Shown: positions 25,993-34,456 of the stretch, one piece after another
How the letters are laid out: each line of letters opens with the position of its first letter
How positions within the stretch are numbered: position 1 is the first letter of the stretch
Notes under the pieces: model-generated
What the model saw: the letters and a program-made list of their open reading frames with translations, nothing else
What the model was told of the DNA's origin: nothing
Databases searched by the model: none
Made by a program: the position numbers and the translations under genes
Source: Sellimonas sp963559135
GTDB taxonomy: Bacteria > Bacillota > Clostridia > Lachnospirales > Lachnospiraceae
Length of the DNA: 64,000 bases
Assembly: GCA_963559135.1 (NCBI GenBank)
Contig: CAUWJP010000013.1
Location: forward strand, 11,424-75,423
Direction: 5' to 3'

Positions 25993-26855
25993 TAGTTATA
26001 TCTCCTTTTCTCAAGTGACTGAACAGTTAAAAATAAGAAAAACAGAATGACGCTTATAAAATAAACAATATGGGTATAATCAAAAATTCCATCTACAAAT
26101 TCATAAAAGCGTTCATAAACCGAAAGATTTTCCAGAATTCTCGGAAACAGTCCTTCAAACCATTCATTTTTATACAGGTAAAGACCTACCGTCACAATAA
26201 ATGTAGCACCACCAATTCCACTAGCCAGCAAAGAATTCCCTGTCATGTGTTTTATCAAGAATGTCAGAATCAACTCCACAATTACAATTGCCACAAAAGA
26301 ACCATACGCCGAAGTTGCCACATATTCCGCCAAGGTAACCATATAATAATTCAATGCCATCAGTGCAAAACAAATTCCTGCCGCCATCGGTTGCGATTCT
26401 GTAATAGAGGAAATAAATATTCCCATAGCAAGAAGCGAAGCTGCTAACATCATAAAAGCAAACAATGATCCAAATGCTGTTGGAAGGTACAGATTCCCAT
26501 AATTTTTCAAAATCATTGGATATACGATCACAATACACATTGGAAAAACGGATGCAAGAAAGACTGCAAGAAATTTTCCTATTACGATCTGTGTCGTTGA
26601 AATTGGCAGAGAATATAATAGTTGATCCGTCTTCTGTTTCTTTTCTTCTGCAATAATTCTCATTGTAACAATTGGAATAATAATAATAAAAGCAAATGAA
26701 GCACCCATCAACGCATATTCAAAATTTGCATAACTGCTGTTGAGATTGTAGTACATCATATAAATTGCTACAAAAAATAGAAGAAAGGCACCGTAAACAT
26801 AGGCTGTCAGTCCTGAAAATAGCATTCTTATTTCATTTCGGAATACTGCTGTCAT
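25992..26855 (-). CDS. ABC-2 permease, GldF-like
   Basis: A 287-residue permease with six hydrophobic segments. The N-terminus (FRNEIRMLFSGLTAYVYGAF) and the PIVTMRIIAEEKKQKTDQLL segment between TM2 and TM3 are the signature of GldF/NosY-type permeases. It overlaps the ATPase gene by 4 bases and the GldG-like gene by 1. Works with the ATPase at 26852-27868. Confidence 0.9.
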   Translation of the reverse strand: MTAVFRNEIRMLFSGLTAYVYGAFLLFFVAIYMMYYNLNSSYANFEYALMGASFAFIIIIPIVTMRIIAEEKKQKTDQLLYSLPISTTQIVIGKFLAVFLASVFPMCIVIVYPMILKNYGNLYLPTAFGSLFAFMMLAASLLAMGIFISSITESQPMAAGICFALMALNYYMVTLAEYVATSAYGSFVAIVIVELILTFLIKHMTGNSLLASGIGGATFIVTVGLYLYKNEWFEGLFPRILENLSVYERFYEFVDGIFDYTHIVYFISVILFFLFLTVQSLEKRRYN

Positions 26856-27868
26856 AATACTTTTTCCTCCTCACTTTCAACTGAAACTTCTTCCACTTCT
26901 GGTATTTCATTCTGCTGATGACTATTTTCATCCTCTGAATTTGTTAACTCTATAAAAATTTCCTCCAGATTTGCCTTGATCGTATTAATCTTTAAAAGTG
27001 CTCTATTTTCTTTTGCAAATTTCAATGATAAAACTTTTCTGATTTCAAATTCTTTCTCTGGTGTCGTTTCAATAACAATTTCAAGGATCCCATCTTCACG
27101 CTCTGTATAATTTACTTTTTCTATCTCTTCAAATTCTTTAAGAATCTTTTCAGATTCATCTTTTGATGCATCTGTCCACACTTCAGTTAACGTCTTTGGA
27201 ACCATCATCTTTTCCAGATTCTCTGCCGTATCGTATGCAATCAGATTTCCTTGCGAAATAATAAGAATCTCATCACACATATTCTGCACCTCGGATAATA
27301 TATGGCTGCTCAATATAACAGTATGTCTTTCTCCGAGAGACATGATCAGGTCACGAATTTCAACAACCTGAATCGGATCCAACCCAACTGTCGGTTCATC
27401 CAAAATGATCACCTTGGGATTTCCAATCAGTGTCTGTGCGATTCCAACACGCTGTCTGTATCCTTTAGAAAGATTTTTGATCAGACGATCTGCCACATCG
27501 ATAATTTGTGTCTCAACCATTATTTTAGTAATTTCTTCATCAATCTTATCCCCAGGAACTTTTTTCGCCCTTGCAACAAATCGTAAATATTCTCTTGGTG
27601 TTTCTTCCAGATAAAGAGGCGGTTGTTCAGGCAAATATCCGATCTGCTTTTTTGCCTCAATAGGATGTTCAAAAATATCATAGCCTCCAATTGCGACTGT
27701 TCCTGAGGTGGCAGAAAGACATCCCGTCATAATATTCATTGTAGTCGACTTCCCTGCTCCATTTGGCCCCAGAAAACCACATACTGTTCCATCCTGAACA
27801 GTAAAAGAAATATTATCAACTGCTTTGTGATCTCCATAAAATTTTGTCAGATTTTTGACCTCGATCAT
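26852..27868 (-). CDS. ABC transporter ATP-binding protein, GldA-like
   Basis: A 338-residue ATPase. Walker A GFLGPNGAGKSTTMNIMTG, Q-loop YLPEQPPLYLEETP, signature LSKGYRQRVG, Walker B VIILDEPTVGLDP and H-loop ILSSHILSEVQ are all intact. The C-terminal extension (about 220-338) is longer than in drug ABC proteins and ends in an acidic tail. The ATG at 27866-27868 follows AAGGAAAGGATAAG; an upstream frame start at 27931 lies within the promoter and is rejected. First gene of the ATPase-permease-GldG-DUF4340 operon. Confidence 0.92.
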   Translation of the reverse strand: MIEVKNLTKFYGDHKAVDNISFTVQDGTVCGFLGPNGAGKSTTMNIMTGCLSATSGTVAIGGYDIFEHPIEAKKQIGYLPEQPPLYLEETPREYLRFVARAKKVPGDKIDEEITKIMVETQIIDVADRLIKNLSKGYRQRVGIAQTLIGNPKVIILDEPTVGLDPIQVVEIRDLIMSLGERHTVILSSHILSEVQNMCDEILIISQGNLIAYDTAENLEKMMVPKTLTEVWTDASKDESEKILKEFEEIEKVNYTEREDGILEIVIETTPEKEFEIRKVLSLKFAKENRALLKINTIKANLEEIFIELTNSEDENSHQQNEIPEVEEVSVESEEEKVL

Positions 27869-27926
27869 GATCTTATCCTTTCCTTGTACACTGATTTTTT
27901 TAATCAAAATACAATATGTTTTACTT

Positions 27927-27960
27927 ATCATAGCCGTACTTTTTAAACTAAATTTAAACT
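27927..27960 (-). promoter_or_regulatory. ABC operon promoter with TTTAAAC direct repeat
   Basis: Minus strand -10 TATGAT (27927-27932). In place of a -35 there is a direct repeat read on the plus strand as TTTAAAC (27942-27948) and TTTAAAC (27953-27959), period 11 bases, the geometry bound by OmpR-type regulators. A near-identical block lies upstream of the response regulator gene. Confidence 0.55.
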
Positions 27961-28036
27961 TTTGAATTGTAATTTTGAATTATCTGTGAACTCTTATTTC
28001 ACCTTACTGACCAAAAAAAAGATCAATATGTAATAA

Positions 28037-28072
28037 AAAAAACCACAAAAGCAACCGCTTTTGTGGTTTTTT
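28037..28072. terminator. rho-independent terminator of the DUF368 gene
   Basis: A 12-bp stem (AACCACAAAAGC/GCTTTTGTGGTT) with an AACC loop. On the minus strand it is followed by eight T; the plus strand also has a T-run. Confidence 0.87.
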
Positions 28073-28098
28073 ATATTTCATCAGAAAATTTTCTGACA

Positions 28099-28977
28099 TT
28101 ATTTTCTGGAAACTCCTTTTTCTTTCATTAACTGCATCCCCAGGACAAGAACAACTCCTACAACTGCTGCAATAATATGGAAACTTCCTAAAGTCATTGC
28201 TTTCTGAGGAATTTCCAGTGTAGTAGGCCCCATAACAATCGCATAAAATGATCCGATCATCATTCCGAGAATCATGTAGACTGTCTGTGTCCTGAATTTC
28301 TCAAGGCATACTTTAATAATTTTCACAACGGTAACAGCTCCAGCCAAAATACCGCATCCAAAAAACACAAGACATGGAAGATAAGCTAATTCCAACGAAA
28401 GTACTCCTTTAACTGCTGTAATCACAGGAATATAAGCTCCAAAGATCAAAAGCAACGTGGAACCGGAAATACCAGGCAGAAACATGGCAGAAATTGCAAT
28501 CATCCCTATAAAAAACAGTTTTACCGCCAAACCGATTGAGAAATGACTCAAATCCATAGAGCCGTCTGCGATCTGGCTGTTTGCCCAGGTAATTCCAGCT
28601 ACCAGGACAATTCCAATAAGACAGAAAAAAATACCTTTTGTTACATCCCTGAAACTTTCTTTCTCTTCCATGATAATCAATGGAATGGCACCAGCTATAA
28701 AACCAATAAATACTGAGCTGACTATGTAGATATGGCTTTCAAACAATGCCGAAAGAACCAATACCGCCATAATCATACCAACAGCCCATCCGATTCCTAT
28801 TTTGATTAAATACCTTAACGCAGTCTTTTTCTTCTTCATCTTGCCGAAAGCCAGATCATGGATAGAACCGATAAATCGATCATAAAATCCCATTATAAAG
28901 GCTACAGTTCCTCCGGATACGCCTGGTACGCTATCGGCAAGTGCCATACAAAAACCATTTATTCCTTCTCTTAACAT
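28099..28977 (-). CDS. popT: DUF368 polyprenyl-phosphate transporter (PopT-like)
   Basis: A 292-residue polytopic protein with about 8-9 membrane segments and internal symmetry: GFCMALADSVPGVSGGTVAF near the start and FLPGISGSTLLLIFGAYIP in the middle, the two re-entrant motifs of DUF368. Members of this family were recently shown to recycle undecaprenyl phosphate across the membrane for wall synthesis. The ATG at 28975-28977 follows GCAGGAGGATAT; the longer frame from 29040 would start inside the tsf terminator. It is a single-gene unit between two terminators. Confidence 0.87.
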   Translation of the reverse strand: MLREGINGFCMALADSVPGVSGGTVAFIMGFYDRFIGSIHDLAFGKMKKKKTALRYLIKIGIGWAVGMIMAVLVLSALFESHIYIVSSVFIGFIAGAIPLIIMEEKESFRDVTKGIFFCLIGIVLVAGITWANSQIADGSMDLSHFSIGLAVKLFFIGMIAISAMFLPGISGSTLLLIFGAYIPVITAVKGVLSLELAYLPCLVFFGCGILAGAVTVVKIIKVCLEKFRTQTVYMILGMMIGSFYAIVMGPTTLEIPQKAMTLGSFHIIAAVVGVVLVLGMQLMKEKGVSRK

Positions 28978-29013
28978 ATATCCTCCTGCAAATGCATCAC
29001 AATAAGAATACAG

Positions 29014-29049
29014 AAAAAGTCCCTGCACGAGCAACCTCATGTTAGGGAC
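29014..29049 (-). terminator. terminator of rpsB-tsf operon
   Basis: Minus strand: GTCCCT pairs with AGGGAC, enclosing a second helix CATGAG/CTCGTG with a GTTG loop, followed by TTTTT. The likely promoter of the DUF368 gene (TTGCTC, 18 bases, TATTCT) begins inside this structure. Confidence 0.65.
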
Positions 29050-29115
29050 CCCTTCCTGTTATTTGTCATGTTTTATGCGAAACGGTCACATTCCGTCAGC
29101 CTTGTAATTGATCAA

Positions 29116-30036
29116 TTACATACCAGCCTGAGCTGCTACTTCTGCTGCAAAGTCGTCAACTTTCTTTTCGATTCCTTCGCCTGTTTCAAAACGAACGAAT
29201 TTCTTAACAGTAACTTCTGCGTTGTTCTCTTTTGCAACTTTTTCTACGTATTTTCCAACTGTCAGGTCGCTGTCCTGAACGTATACCTGATCTAACAGAC
29301 AGAATTCTTTGAGCTCTTTGTTGAGACGTCCGATGATCATCTTTTCGATGATGTTCTCCGGCTTGTTCGGATTTTCTTTCTTTGCCTGAGCAAGAAGGAT
29401 TTCTTTTTCATGATCCATGAATTCCTGAGAAACTTCATCACGGGATACATACTTCGGAGACATAGCTGCTACCTGCATTGCTACGTTCTTTAAGCATGCT
29501 TTGATTTCATCGTTTACAACGTTTGTATCAGCTTCTACAAGAACACCGATTCTTCCGCCACCGTGAATGTATGCAACAACGCATCCCTCAGATGTGATTT
29601 TCTCAAATCTTCTGATGTTTAATTTTTCTCCGATAACAGAAATCTTTTCTGTCAGAGCATCCTGAACTGTCTTTGACGGATCTGCATTCCAAGCTTCAGC
29701 CATGAATGCGTCCATATCAGCTGCTTCTGTATTCAGAGCCTGATTTACTACAGCATCAACAAATCCCTGGAACTCTGCGTTCTTTGCAACGAAGTCTGTT
29801 TCTGAGTTTACTTCTACGATTGCTGCTACCTTGTCATCTTTTACAGCTGCTTTTACAAGACCTTCTGCTGCGATTCTTCCAGCTTTCTTCTCAGCCTTTG
29901 CCTGACCATTTTTTCTTAAATATTCAACGGCTGCATCCATGTCGCCGTTTGTTTCATTAAGAGCTTTTTTACAGTCCATCATTCCTGCGCCTGTCATTTC
30001 TCTTAATTCTTTTACCATGCTTGCTGTAACTGCCAT
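29116..30036 (-). CDS. tsf: translation elongation factor Ts
   Basis: A 306-residue guanine-nucleotide exchange factor for EF-Tu. The N-terminal UBA-like domain has LREMTGAGMMDCKKALNETN, followed by GLVKAAV and EVNSETDFVAKNAEF, all diagnostic. GGAGG precedes the ATG. It follows rpsB after 34 bases, the usual rpsB-tsf order, and ends at a terminator. Confidence 0.98.
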   Translation of the reverse strand: MAVTASMVKELREMTGAGMMDCKKALNETNGDMDAAVEYLRKNGQAKAEKKAGRIAAEGLVKAAVKDDKVAAIVEVNSETDFVAKNAEFQGFVDAVVNQALNTEAADMDAFMAEAWNADPSKTVQDALTEKISVIGEKLNIRRFEKITSEGCVVAYIHGGGRIGVLVEADTNVVNDEIKACLKNVAMQVAAMSPKYVSRDEVSQEFMDHEKEILLAQAKKENPNKPENIIEKMIIGRLNKELKEFCLLDQVYVQDSDLTVGKYVEKVAKENNAEVTVKKFVRFETGEGIEKKVDDFAAEVAAQAGM

Positions 30037-30070
30037 TTTGCTTTCCTCCTGAATCTTAGTACGAAATGGA

Positions 30071-30826
30071 TTATTCTTCTACAGTTTCTTCTGCTTCTTC
30101 AACTGCTTCTGCAACTTCGCCTTCGAATACTTCTTCGCCAGTTGCTCCCTGATTTGCTTCTACAACAGCGTCTGCCATCTTGGAAACGATCAGTTTAACT
30201 GCTCTGATTGCATCGTCATTTCCCGGGATCACATAATCCAGTTCTTCCGGATCACAGTTTGTATCTGCGATACCGATCAGCGGAATTCCAAGTGTATGTG
30301 CTTCCTGAACACAGATTCTTTCTTTCTTAGGATCTACTACGAAAATAGCGTCCGGCAGTCTCTTCATGTCCTTGATACCACCAAGGTTTTTCTCAAGTTT
30401 TTCCCATTCTTTCTTTAATGCGATAACTTCTTTCTTCGGAAGCACATCAAATGTTCCATCTTCAGCCATTGCTTCGATCTCTTTTAAACGCTCGATTCTG
30501 CTCTGGATTGTCTTGAAGTTTGTCAGCATACCGCCAAGCCATCTTTCGTTTACATAGAACATTCCGCAACGCTCTGCTTCTGTCTTGATAGCATCCTGAG
30601 CCTGTTTCTTAGTTCCTACGAAAAGGATTGTGCCGCCTTCTGCTGCGATATCGGATACTGCCCGATAAGCCTCATCTACTTTTCCAACGGATTTCTGTAA
30701 ATCGATGATGTAGATTCCGTTTCTCTCTGTGTAGATGTACTCAGCCATCTTAGGGTTCCATCTTCTTGTCTGATGTCCAAAATGAACACCGGCTTCCAAA
30801 AGTTGTTTCATTGAAATAACGCTCAT
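30071..30826 (-). CDS. rpsB: 30S ribosomal protein S2
   Basis: A 251-residue protein of the small subunit platform. MKQLLEAGVHFGHQTRRWNP at the start, FVGTKKQAQDAI and ERWLGGMLTNFKT in the middle and VDPKKERICVQEA near residue 160 are family signatures. The C-terminal 30 residues are acidic. The start at 30826 follows GGAGG; the frame from 30970 would begin in the promoter. A structured leader of about 110 bases lies between promoter and start. Confidence 0.98.
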   Translation of the reverse strand: MSVISMKQLLEAGVHFGHQTRRWNPKMAEYIYTERNGIYIIDLQKSVGKVDEAYRAVSDIAAEGGTILFVGTKKQAQDAIKTEAERCGMFYVNERWLGGMLTNFKTIQSRIERLKEIEAMAEDGTFDVLPKKEVIALKKEWEKLEKNLGGIKDMKRLPDAIFVVDPKKERICVQEAHTLGIPLIGIADTNCDPEELDYVIPGNDDAIRAVKLIVSKMADAVVEANQGATGEEVFEGEVAEAVEEAEETVEE

Positions 30827-30941
30827 GTTTTTTCCTCCATATTTGTGGTTTTTTACTTCCGCATGTTTCTGCCCTTCGGAACCGCACTTCGTGCCGGCAC
30901 CGCCGAAAGTAACCGCATGCGTGTTTTTTTGCAACATTCGT
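30827..30941 (-). promoter_or_regulatory. structured 5' leader of rpsB, possible S2 autoregulatory element
   Basis: About 110 bases between the -10 and the rpsB ribosome binding site. On the minus strand it can fold into a long hairpin: GCATG near the 5' side pairs with CATGC about 55 bases later, with inner TTCGG/CCGAA. There is no T-run, so control would be at translation. S2 feedback on its own mRNA is known in bacteria; its use here is inferred. Confidence 0.35.
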
Positions 30942-30970
30942 AGTATAACATAGAAAAAACGGCCATGCAA
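30942..30970 (-). promoter_or_regulatory. sigma-A promoter of rpsB-tsf
   Basis: Minus strand TTGCAT (30965-30970), 17-base spacer, TATACT (30942-30947). The -35 lies inside the loop of the terminator of the upstream NlpC/P60 gene. Confidence 0.75.
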
Positions 30971-30980
30971 GCCGTTTTTT
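30954..30980 (-). terminator. terminator of NlpC/P60 gene
   Basis: A 10-bp stem AAAAAACGGC/GCCGTTTTTT with a 7-base loop, T6 on the minus strand. It overlaps the rpsB promoter. Confidence 0.8.
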
Positions 30981-31007
30981 CATGAATTCCTATATTTTAC
31001 GTCGATT

Positions 31008-32261
31008 TTACCAGTATCTTCTGTACCATGGACTGCCGTAAACGCTCTGAACCTTTACGACATCTCCCGGCTGCGGTGCATGAATCATCTGTCCGCCCCC
31101 GATATAGATACCAACATGTCCAACATAACATACCACATCTCCCGCCTGCGGACTGGATACTGCTTTACCGCCTGCTCCAAGGACAGAAGATGTTCTTGCT
31201 ACGCTGATACCTGCTACACTGTGGCAGTATTTTACAAGACCGGAACAGTCAAGTCCGACACCTGGTGTATTTCCACCCCATACATACGGTGTTCCCAGAC
31301 AGCTTCTTGCCGCGCTTACAATCACACTTGCAGCGTTTGCATTACTTGTGCTGGATCCGCTTGAACTGCTGGAACCGGAACCTGTACTCGGTTTAGATGC
31401 AGTACTTCCGCTGCTGGAATTATTGCTGCTAGATGATCCGTTGTTTGACGTTCCGCTGTTGGATGTTCCACTATTACCACTATTAGTTGTATTTCCTGAG
31501 GATGAACCAGATGATGTATTGCTGCTCTGGTTTCCTGTTGAACCTGACTGATTGGAAGCCGTATTGGAACCGGAGGATGAACTAGCCGCCGCTGCTGCCT
31601 CTTCCTGCGCTTTTTTCTGAGCTTCCTCCTCTGCCTTTCTCCTCGCCTCTTCTTCTGCTGCTGCCTGAGCAATCGCTGCCTGAAGCTCCTGATCCAGATT
31701 TTCTACTTCTGCCTGTTTTTCTTCCAATGTCTGACTTAAGGATTCCTTCTGGCTTTCAAAAGATGTCTGCATTTCTTCCAGATTTGCAAGGTCTTCTTCC
31801 AGGGATTTTTTCAGTTTTTCGATTTTTTCTGTTGTTTCTACATATTCCTGAAGCTTTTCCCTGTCATAATTATGTACGGTTTCAATATAGTCTGCCTGAT
31901 TCAGAAAGTCTGCAATACTGTTTGATGTAAACAGATCTTCCAGAGCCTGAGTATCGCCCTGTTCATACATATATTTAATCCGGACTTTCATCGACTCATA
32001 CTGCTGTTGCTGCTTTTCCTCAGCTACGGCGAGATCTTCTTTCGCCTTCTGGATTTCTTCGCCTTTGCTGACCAACTTTTCTTCTGTCTCAGAAATCTTG
32101 GAAACCATTGTCTGGAGCTGGGCCTGTACAGACTCGACTTCTTTTTCTTTCTGTTCCTTTTCAGCTTGAATTTCATCGGTATTCGGTGCCGCATAAACCG
32201 GAGTTGCAAGCATTGAGCTAGCCATCAATGCTATCACCAGTCTCTTACCAAATTTGTTCAT
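31008..32261 (-). CDS. secreted coiled-coil NlpC/P60 peptidoglycan hydrolase (PcsB-like)
   Basis: A 417-residue secreted protein. Signal peptide residues 1-24 (VIALMASSMLATPVYA). Residues about 28-215 form a long coiled coil of the PcsB/CwlO type, which in relatives keeps the enzyme inactive until FtsEX releases it. Residues about 216-305 are a low-complexity Ser/Gly/Asn/Thr linker. The NlpC/P60 domain (about 306-417) has catalytic Cys in GLDCSGLVKYCHS and His in VGHVGIYIGGG, with MIHAP last. It should cut gamma-D-Glu-diamino acid bonds in stem peptides. A strong promoter (32330-32358) and tandem TGTAAC motifs lie upstream. Confidence 0.93.
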   Translation of the reverse strand: MNKFGKRLVIALMASSMLATPVYAAPNTDEIQAEKEQKEKEVESVQAQLQTMVSKISETEEKLVSKGEEIQKAKEDLAVAEEKQQQQYESMKVRIKYMYEQGDTQALEDLFTSNSIADFLNQADYIETVHNYDREKLQEYVETTEKIEKLKKSLEEDLANLEEMQTSFESQKESLSQTLEEKQAEVENLDQELQAAIAQAAAEEEARRKAEEEAQKKAQEEAAAAASSSSGSNTASNQSGSTGNQSSNTSSGSSSGNTTNSGNSGTSNSGTSNNGSSSSNNSSSGSTASKPSTGSGSSSSSGSSTSNANAASVIVSAARSCLGTPYVWGGNTPGVGLDCSGLVKYCHSVAGISVARTSSVLGAGGKAVSSPQAGDVVCYVGHVGIYIGGGQMIHAPQPGDVVKVQSVYGSPWYRRYW

Positions 32262-32329
32262 TCTCTTCTCTCCTGTCTAAAACTGCATGTCCGAACTCTT
32301 TCGGTCCTTCTTTTTTTACTACAAAAACT

Positions 32330-32358
32330 AGTATATCTTATTCTTTTCTGCTTTGCAA
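32330..32358 (-). promoter_or_regulatory. sigma-A promoter of NlpC/P60 gene
   Basis: Minus strand TTGCAA (32353-32358), 17-base spacer, TATACT (32330-32335). A tandem TGTAAC repeat (plus strand 32375-32380 and 32388-32393) lies just upstream and resembles WalR half-sites, but with 7 bases between rather than 5. Confidence 0.7.
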
Positions 32359-32417
32359 TGATTTTTAATAATTTTGTAACATTTTTTTGTAACGATTCAG
32401 GTTTTATAGCTGAATTG

Positions 32418-33296
32418 TTATATCTTTTTTGCGCTCTTCATATTTCTGATCTGCACAAAGAACACCGATGCCACAAATGCACAGGCGACAGTAATTACTC
32501 CCATCCGTAGCGGTGTACGGAAAATCCATTCATATGCATTCGTCTCAGTCAGAATTACGGAGCCAAGATTTGCTGCACAGTGCAGCAGAATCGGCGCTTT
32601 AATGCTTTCATACGTCTCGTACACATAGGACAAAATCAGACCAAAGACAAATGCGTACAGAAACTGTACAATATTTCCATGTACAACGGCAAAAATCAGC
32701 GCTGAGAATAAAATAGCCTTTTTTGCATCCACCATATCCCGGATTCTTCTGAAAATCACGCCCCGATACAAGCACTCTTCCAGAATCGGTACAATCACGC
32801 CAAGGCCAAGTACTTCAACAATTACCGGTGAAGCGTAAAGCCCTTCTGTAGTCGTCTGGTAAAAAACGCTAATGCTACTGATATTGCTCAGAATCAGAAT
32901 ATTGTTCAGTGCAATCCCTGCCGTTACGCCCAGCATGGCTGTATACAAATATGTCCACGTCGGCGTTTTGGATAAATTCTGCTCCGGTACTGTAAACAGT
33001 TTCCTGTATTTCTCATCCTTTCTTATCATGTAGATATAAATTGGAAGAGACAGCACTGCCGCCGCCGATGTAATTTCCGTCGAATGGCTCAGCACAAATG
33101 TCAGCGTTTCCTCCATAAATGTCTGAAGCGCAGCCTGGCTTTCGTAAGCCTGAAGCAGATCCTGCGCACGCGCCGTCATATAAGCCGCGACAACAACGAT
33201 ATCAACAAGGAAACTGATTCCCCAATAAATCAGAATCGGAATAATGATTCTCGCGAACGGATTTCCCGGCTGCCTGTTTGGCTGATTATTGAACAT
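32418..33296 (-). CDS. CPBP-family intramembrane glutamic protease
   Basis: A 292-residue polytopic protein with about eight membrane segments. The CPBP/Abi motifs are EECLYRGVIFRRIR (motif 1, catalytic Glu-Glu and Arg), FAVVHGN (motif 2, His) and LLHCAANLGSV (motif 3). Family members act as CAAX-type prenyl proteases or, in bacteria, as bacteriocin self-immunity and regulatory proteases. Its start overlaps the AlaX-like gene by 11 bases, so it is the third gene of the argS operon. No bacteriocin gene is nearby. Confidence 0.9.
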   Translation of the reverse strand: MFNNQPNRQPGNPFARIIIPILIYWGISFLVDIVVVAAYMTARAQDLLQAYESQAALQTFMEETLTFVLSHSTEITSAAAVLSLPIYIYMIRKDEKYRKLFTVPEQNLSKTPTWTYLYTAMLGVTAGIALNNILILSNISSISVFYQTTTEGLYASPVIVEVLGLGVIVPILEECLYRGVIFRRIRDMVDAKKAILFSALIFAVVHGNIVQFLYAFVFGLILSYVYETYESIKAPILLHCAANLGSVILTETNAYEWIFRTPLRMGVITVACAFVASVFFVQIRNMKSAKKI

Positions 33297-34452
33297 TGAT
33301 TATCTCCTCAAAATATGCTTTGATTTCTACTTCGTCGCCTGCAAGAGATCCCTGGATCATGCCCGGCTTTCCGCCGCCTCTTCCATTGAATCTCTCGTTC
33401 AGCTTTTTGCCCAGATCACGAATGTCTCTTTCCCGGCTTCCAATTACATACTGGTACTGCTCTCCCCGTTTCAGGAAAACACCACACACTGTAACATCTC
33501 GTTCCAGAACGTAATTCATCAGCTCCCGGATACCGATCTGATCCAGATCTGTCTCAAACAAGCACTGGCTGTATGTCCCTTCCGGAACCTGCTGTGCCTT
33601 CAAAACAGTCATTTTTCTCTGCAATTCAGTGATCTGATGTTTCTGGTTTTCATTTTCATCCTTCAGTCTCTTCACTGCCTCCGGAAGCTCATCTTCTTTT
33701 GCAGAAAGCATCGCCGAAATCTCTTTCATATCTTTCTCACGCTTTTCGTGATCTGCCAGAGCCCTGTCCCCACTGACCATTGTCACGCGGACACCGCCCT
33801 TATAATTCATCATGGCGATCACCTTAATCTGTCCGATTTCTCCGGTAGAAGCAACATGAGTGGCACAGCAGGCACACCGGTCATACCCCGGAATCCAGAC
33901 GATTCGCACCTGTCCCTCAATTTCAATCTTGCTTCGGTACTCCATCCCTTCCAGCTCTTCTGCGGACGGATATAGAATCTGAACCGGAATATTCTGGTAG
34001 ACAGCCCGGTTCGCCTCCTGTTCAATCTCCTCCATCTCCTCTTTTGTAACCGGACCATTAAAGTCCATAGTGCACAGATCGTCTCCGAGATGGAAGCCTA
34101 CATTTTGATGTCCGAACCGCTCATGTACCAGTCCCGACAAAATATGTTCTGCTGTATGCTGCTGCATTCTGGAAAACCGGATCTTCCAGTCTATCTCTCC
34201 GTCAATGCTGCTTCCTGCTTCCACCGGCTCTTCCGTATAATGGATGACTTCCCCGCCTTTCTCCTGTGTATCCGTCACACGGATGCCGGAGAGCCATCCA
34301 ATATCTCCATACTGCCCGCCGCCTTCCGGAAAGAAGGCGGTACGGTCCAGAATCACTTCATATCCATCCCTGCCGGATGCTTCCTGGCAGGAACGAACCG
34401 TTGCAGTAAAGGTTTTTGTATAAACATCCTGATTATACAGTCGTTCTGTCAT
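33286..34452 (-). CDS. alanyl-tRNA editing protein, AlaX-like with DHHA1 domain
   Basis: A 388-residue free-standing editing protein. The N-terminal part resembles the AlaRS editing region: FFPEGGGQYGDIGWL, HTAEHILSGLVHERFG (HxxxH zinc ligands) and CACCATHVASTGEIG (Cys and His ligands). A coiled coil (about 225-280) leads to a C-terminal DHHA1 domain ending in FNGRGGGKPGMIQGSL. It should deacylate Ser-tRNA-Ala or Gly-tRNA-Ala. It starts 4 bases after the argS stop and overlaps the CPBP gene by 11 bases. Confidence 0.92.
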   Translation of the reverse strand: MTERLYNQDVYTKTFTATVRSCQEASGRDGYEVILDRTAFFPEGGGQYGDIGWLSGIRVTDTQEKGGEVIHYTEEPVEAGSSIDGEIDWKIRFSRMQQHTAEHILSGLVHERFGHQNVGFHLGDDLCTMDFNGPVTKEEMEEIEQEANRAVYQNIPVQILYPSAEELEGMEYRSKIEIEGQVRIVWIPGYDRCACCATHVASTGEIGQIKVIAMMNYKGGVRVTMVSGDRALADHEKREKDMKEISAMLSAKEDELPEAVKRLKDENENQKHQITELQRKMTVLKAQQVPEGTYSQCLFETDLDQIGIRELMNYVLERDVTVCGVFLKRGEQYQYVIGSRERDIRDLGKKLNERFNGRGGGKPGMIQGSLAGDEVEIKAYFEEIINVQ

Positions 34453-34456
34453 AGCC

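Noticed and set aside
29104..29119. 16-bp palindrome GTAATTGATCAATTAC at the end of tsf
   Set aside because: AT-rich, overlaps the stop codon and is explained by coding sequence; the terminator lies further downstream.
31348..31672. Repeat-like low-complexity stretch as a possible CRISPR or tandem repeat
   Set aside because: It encodes the Ser/Gly/Asn/Thr linker of the NlpC/P60 protein; no fixed repeat unit or spacers.
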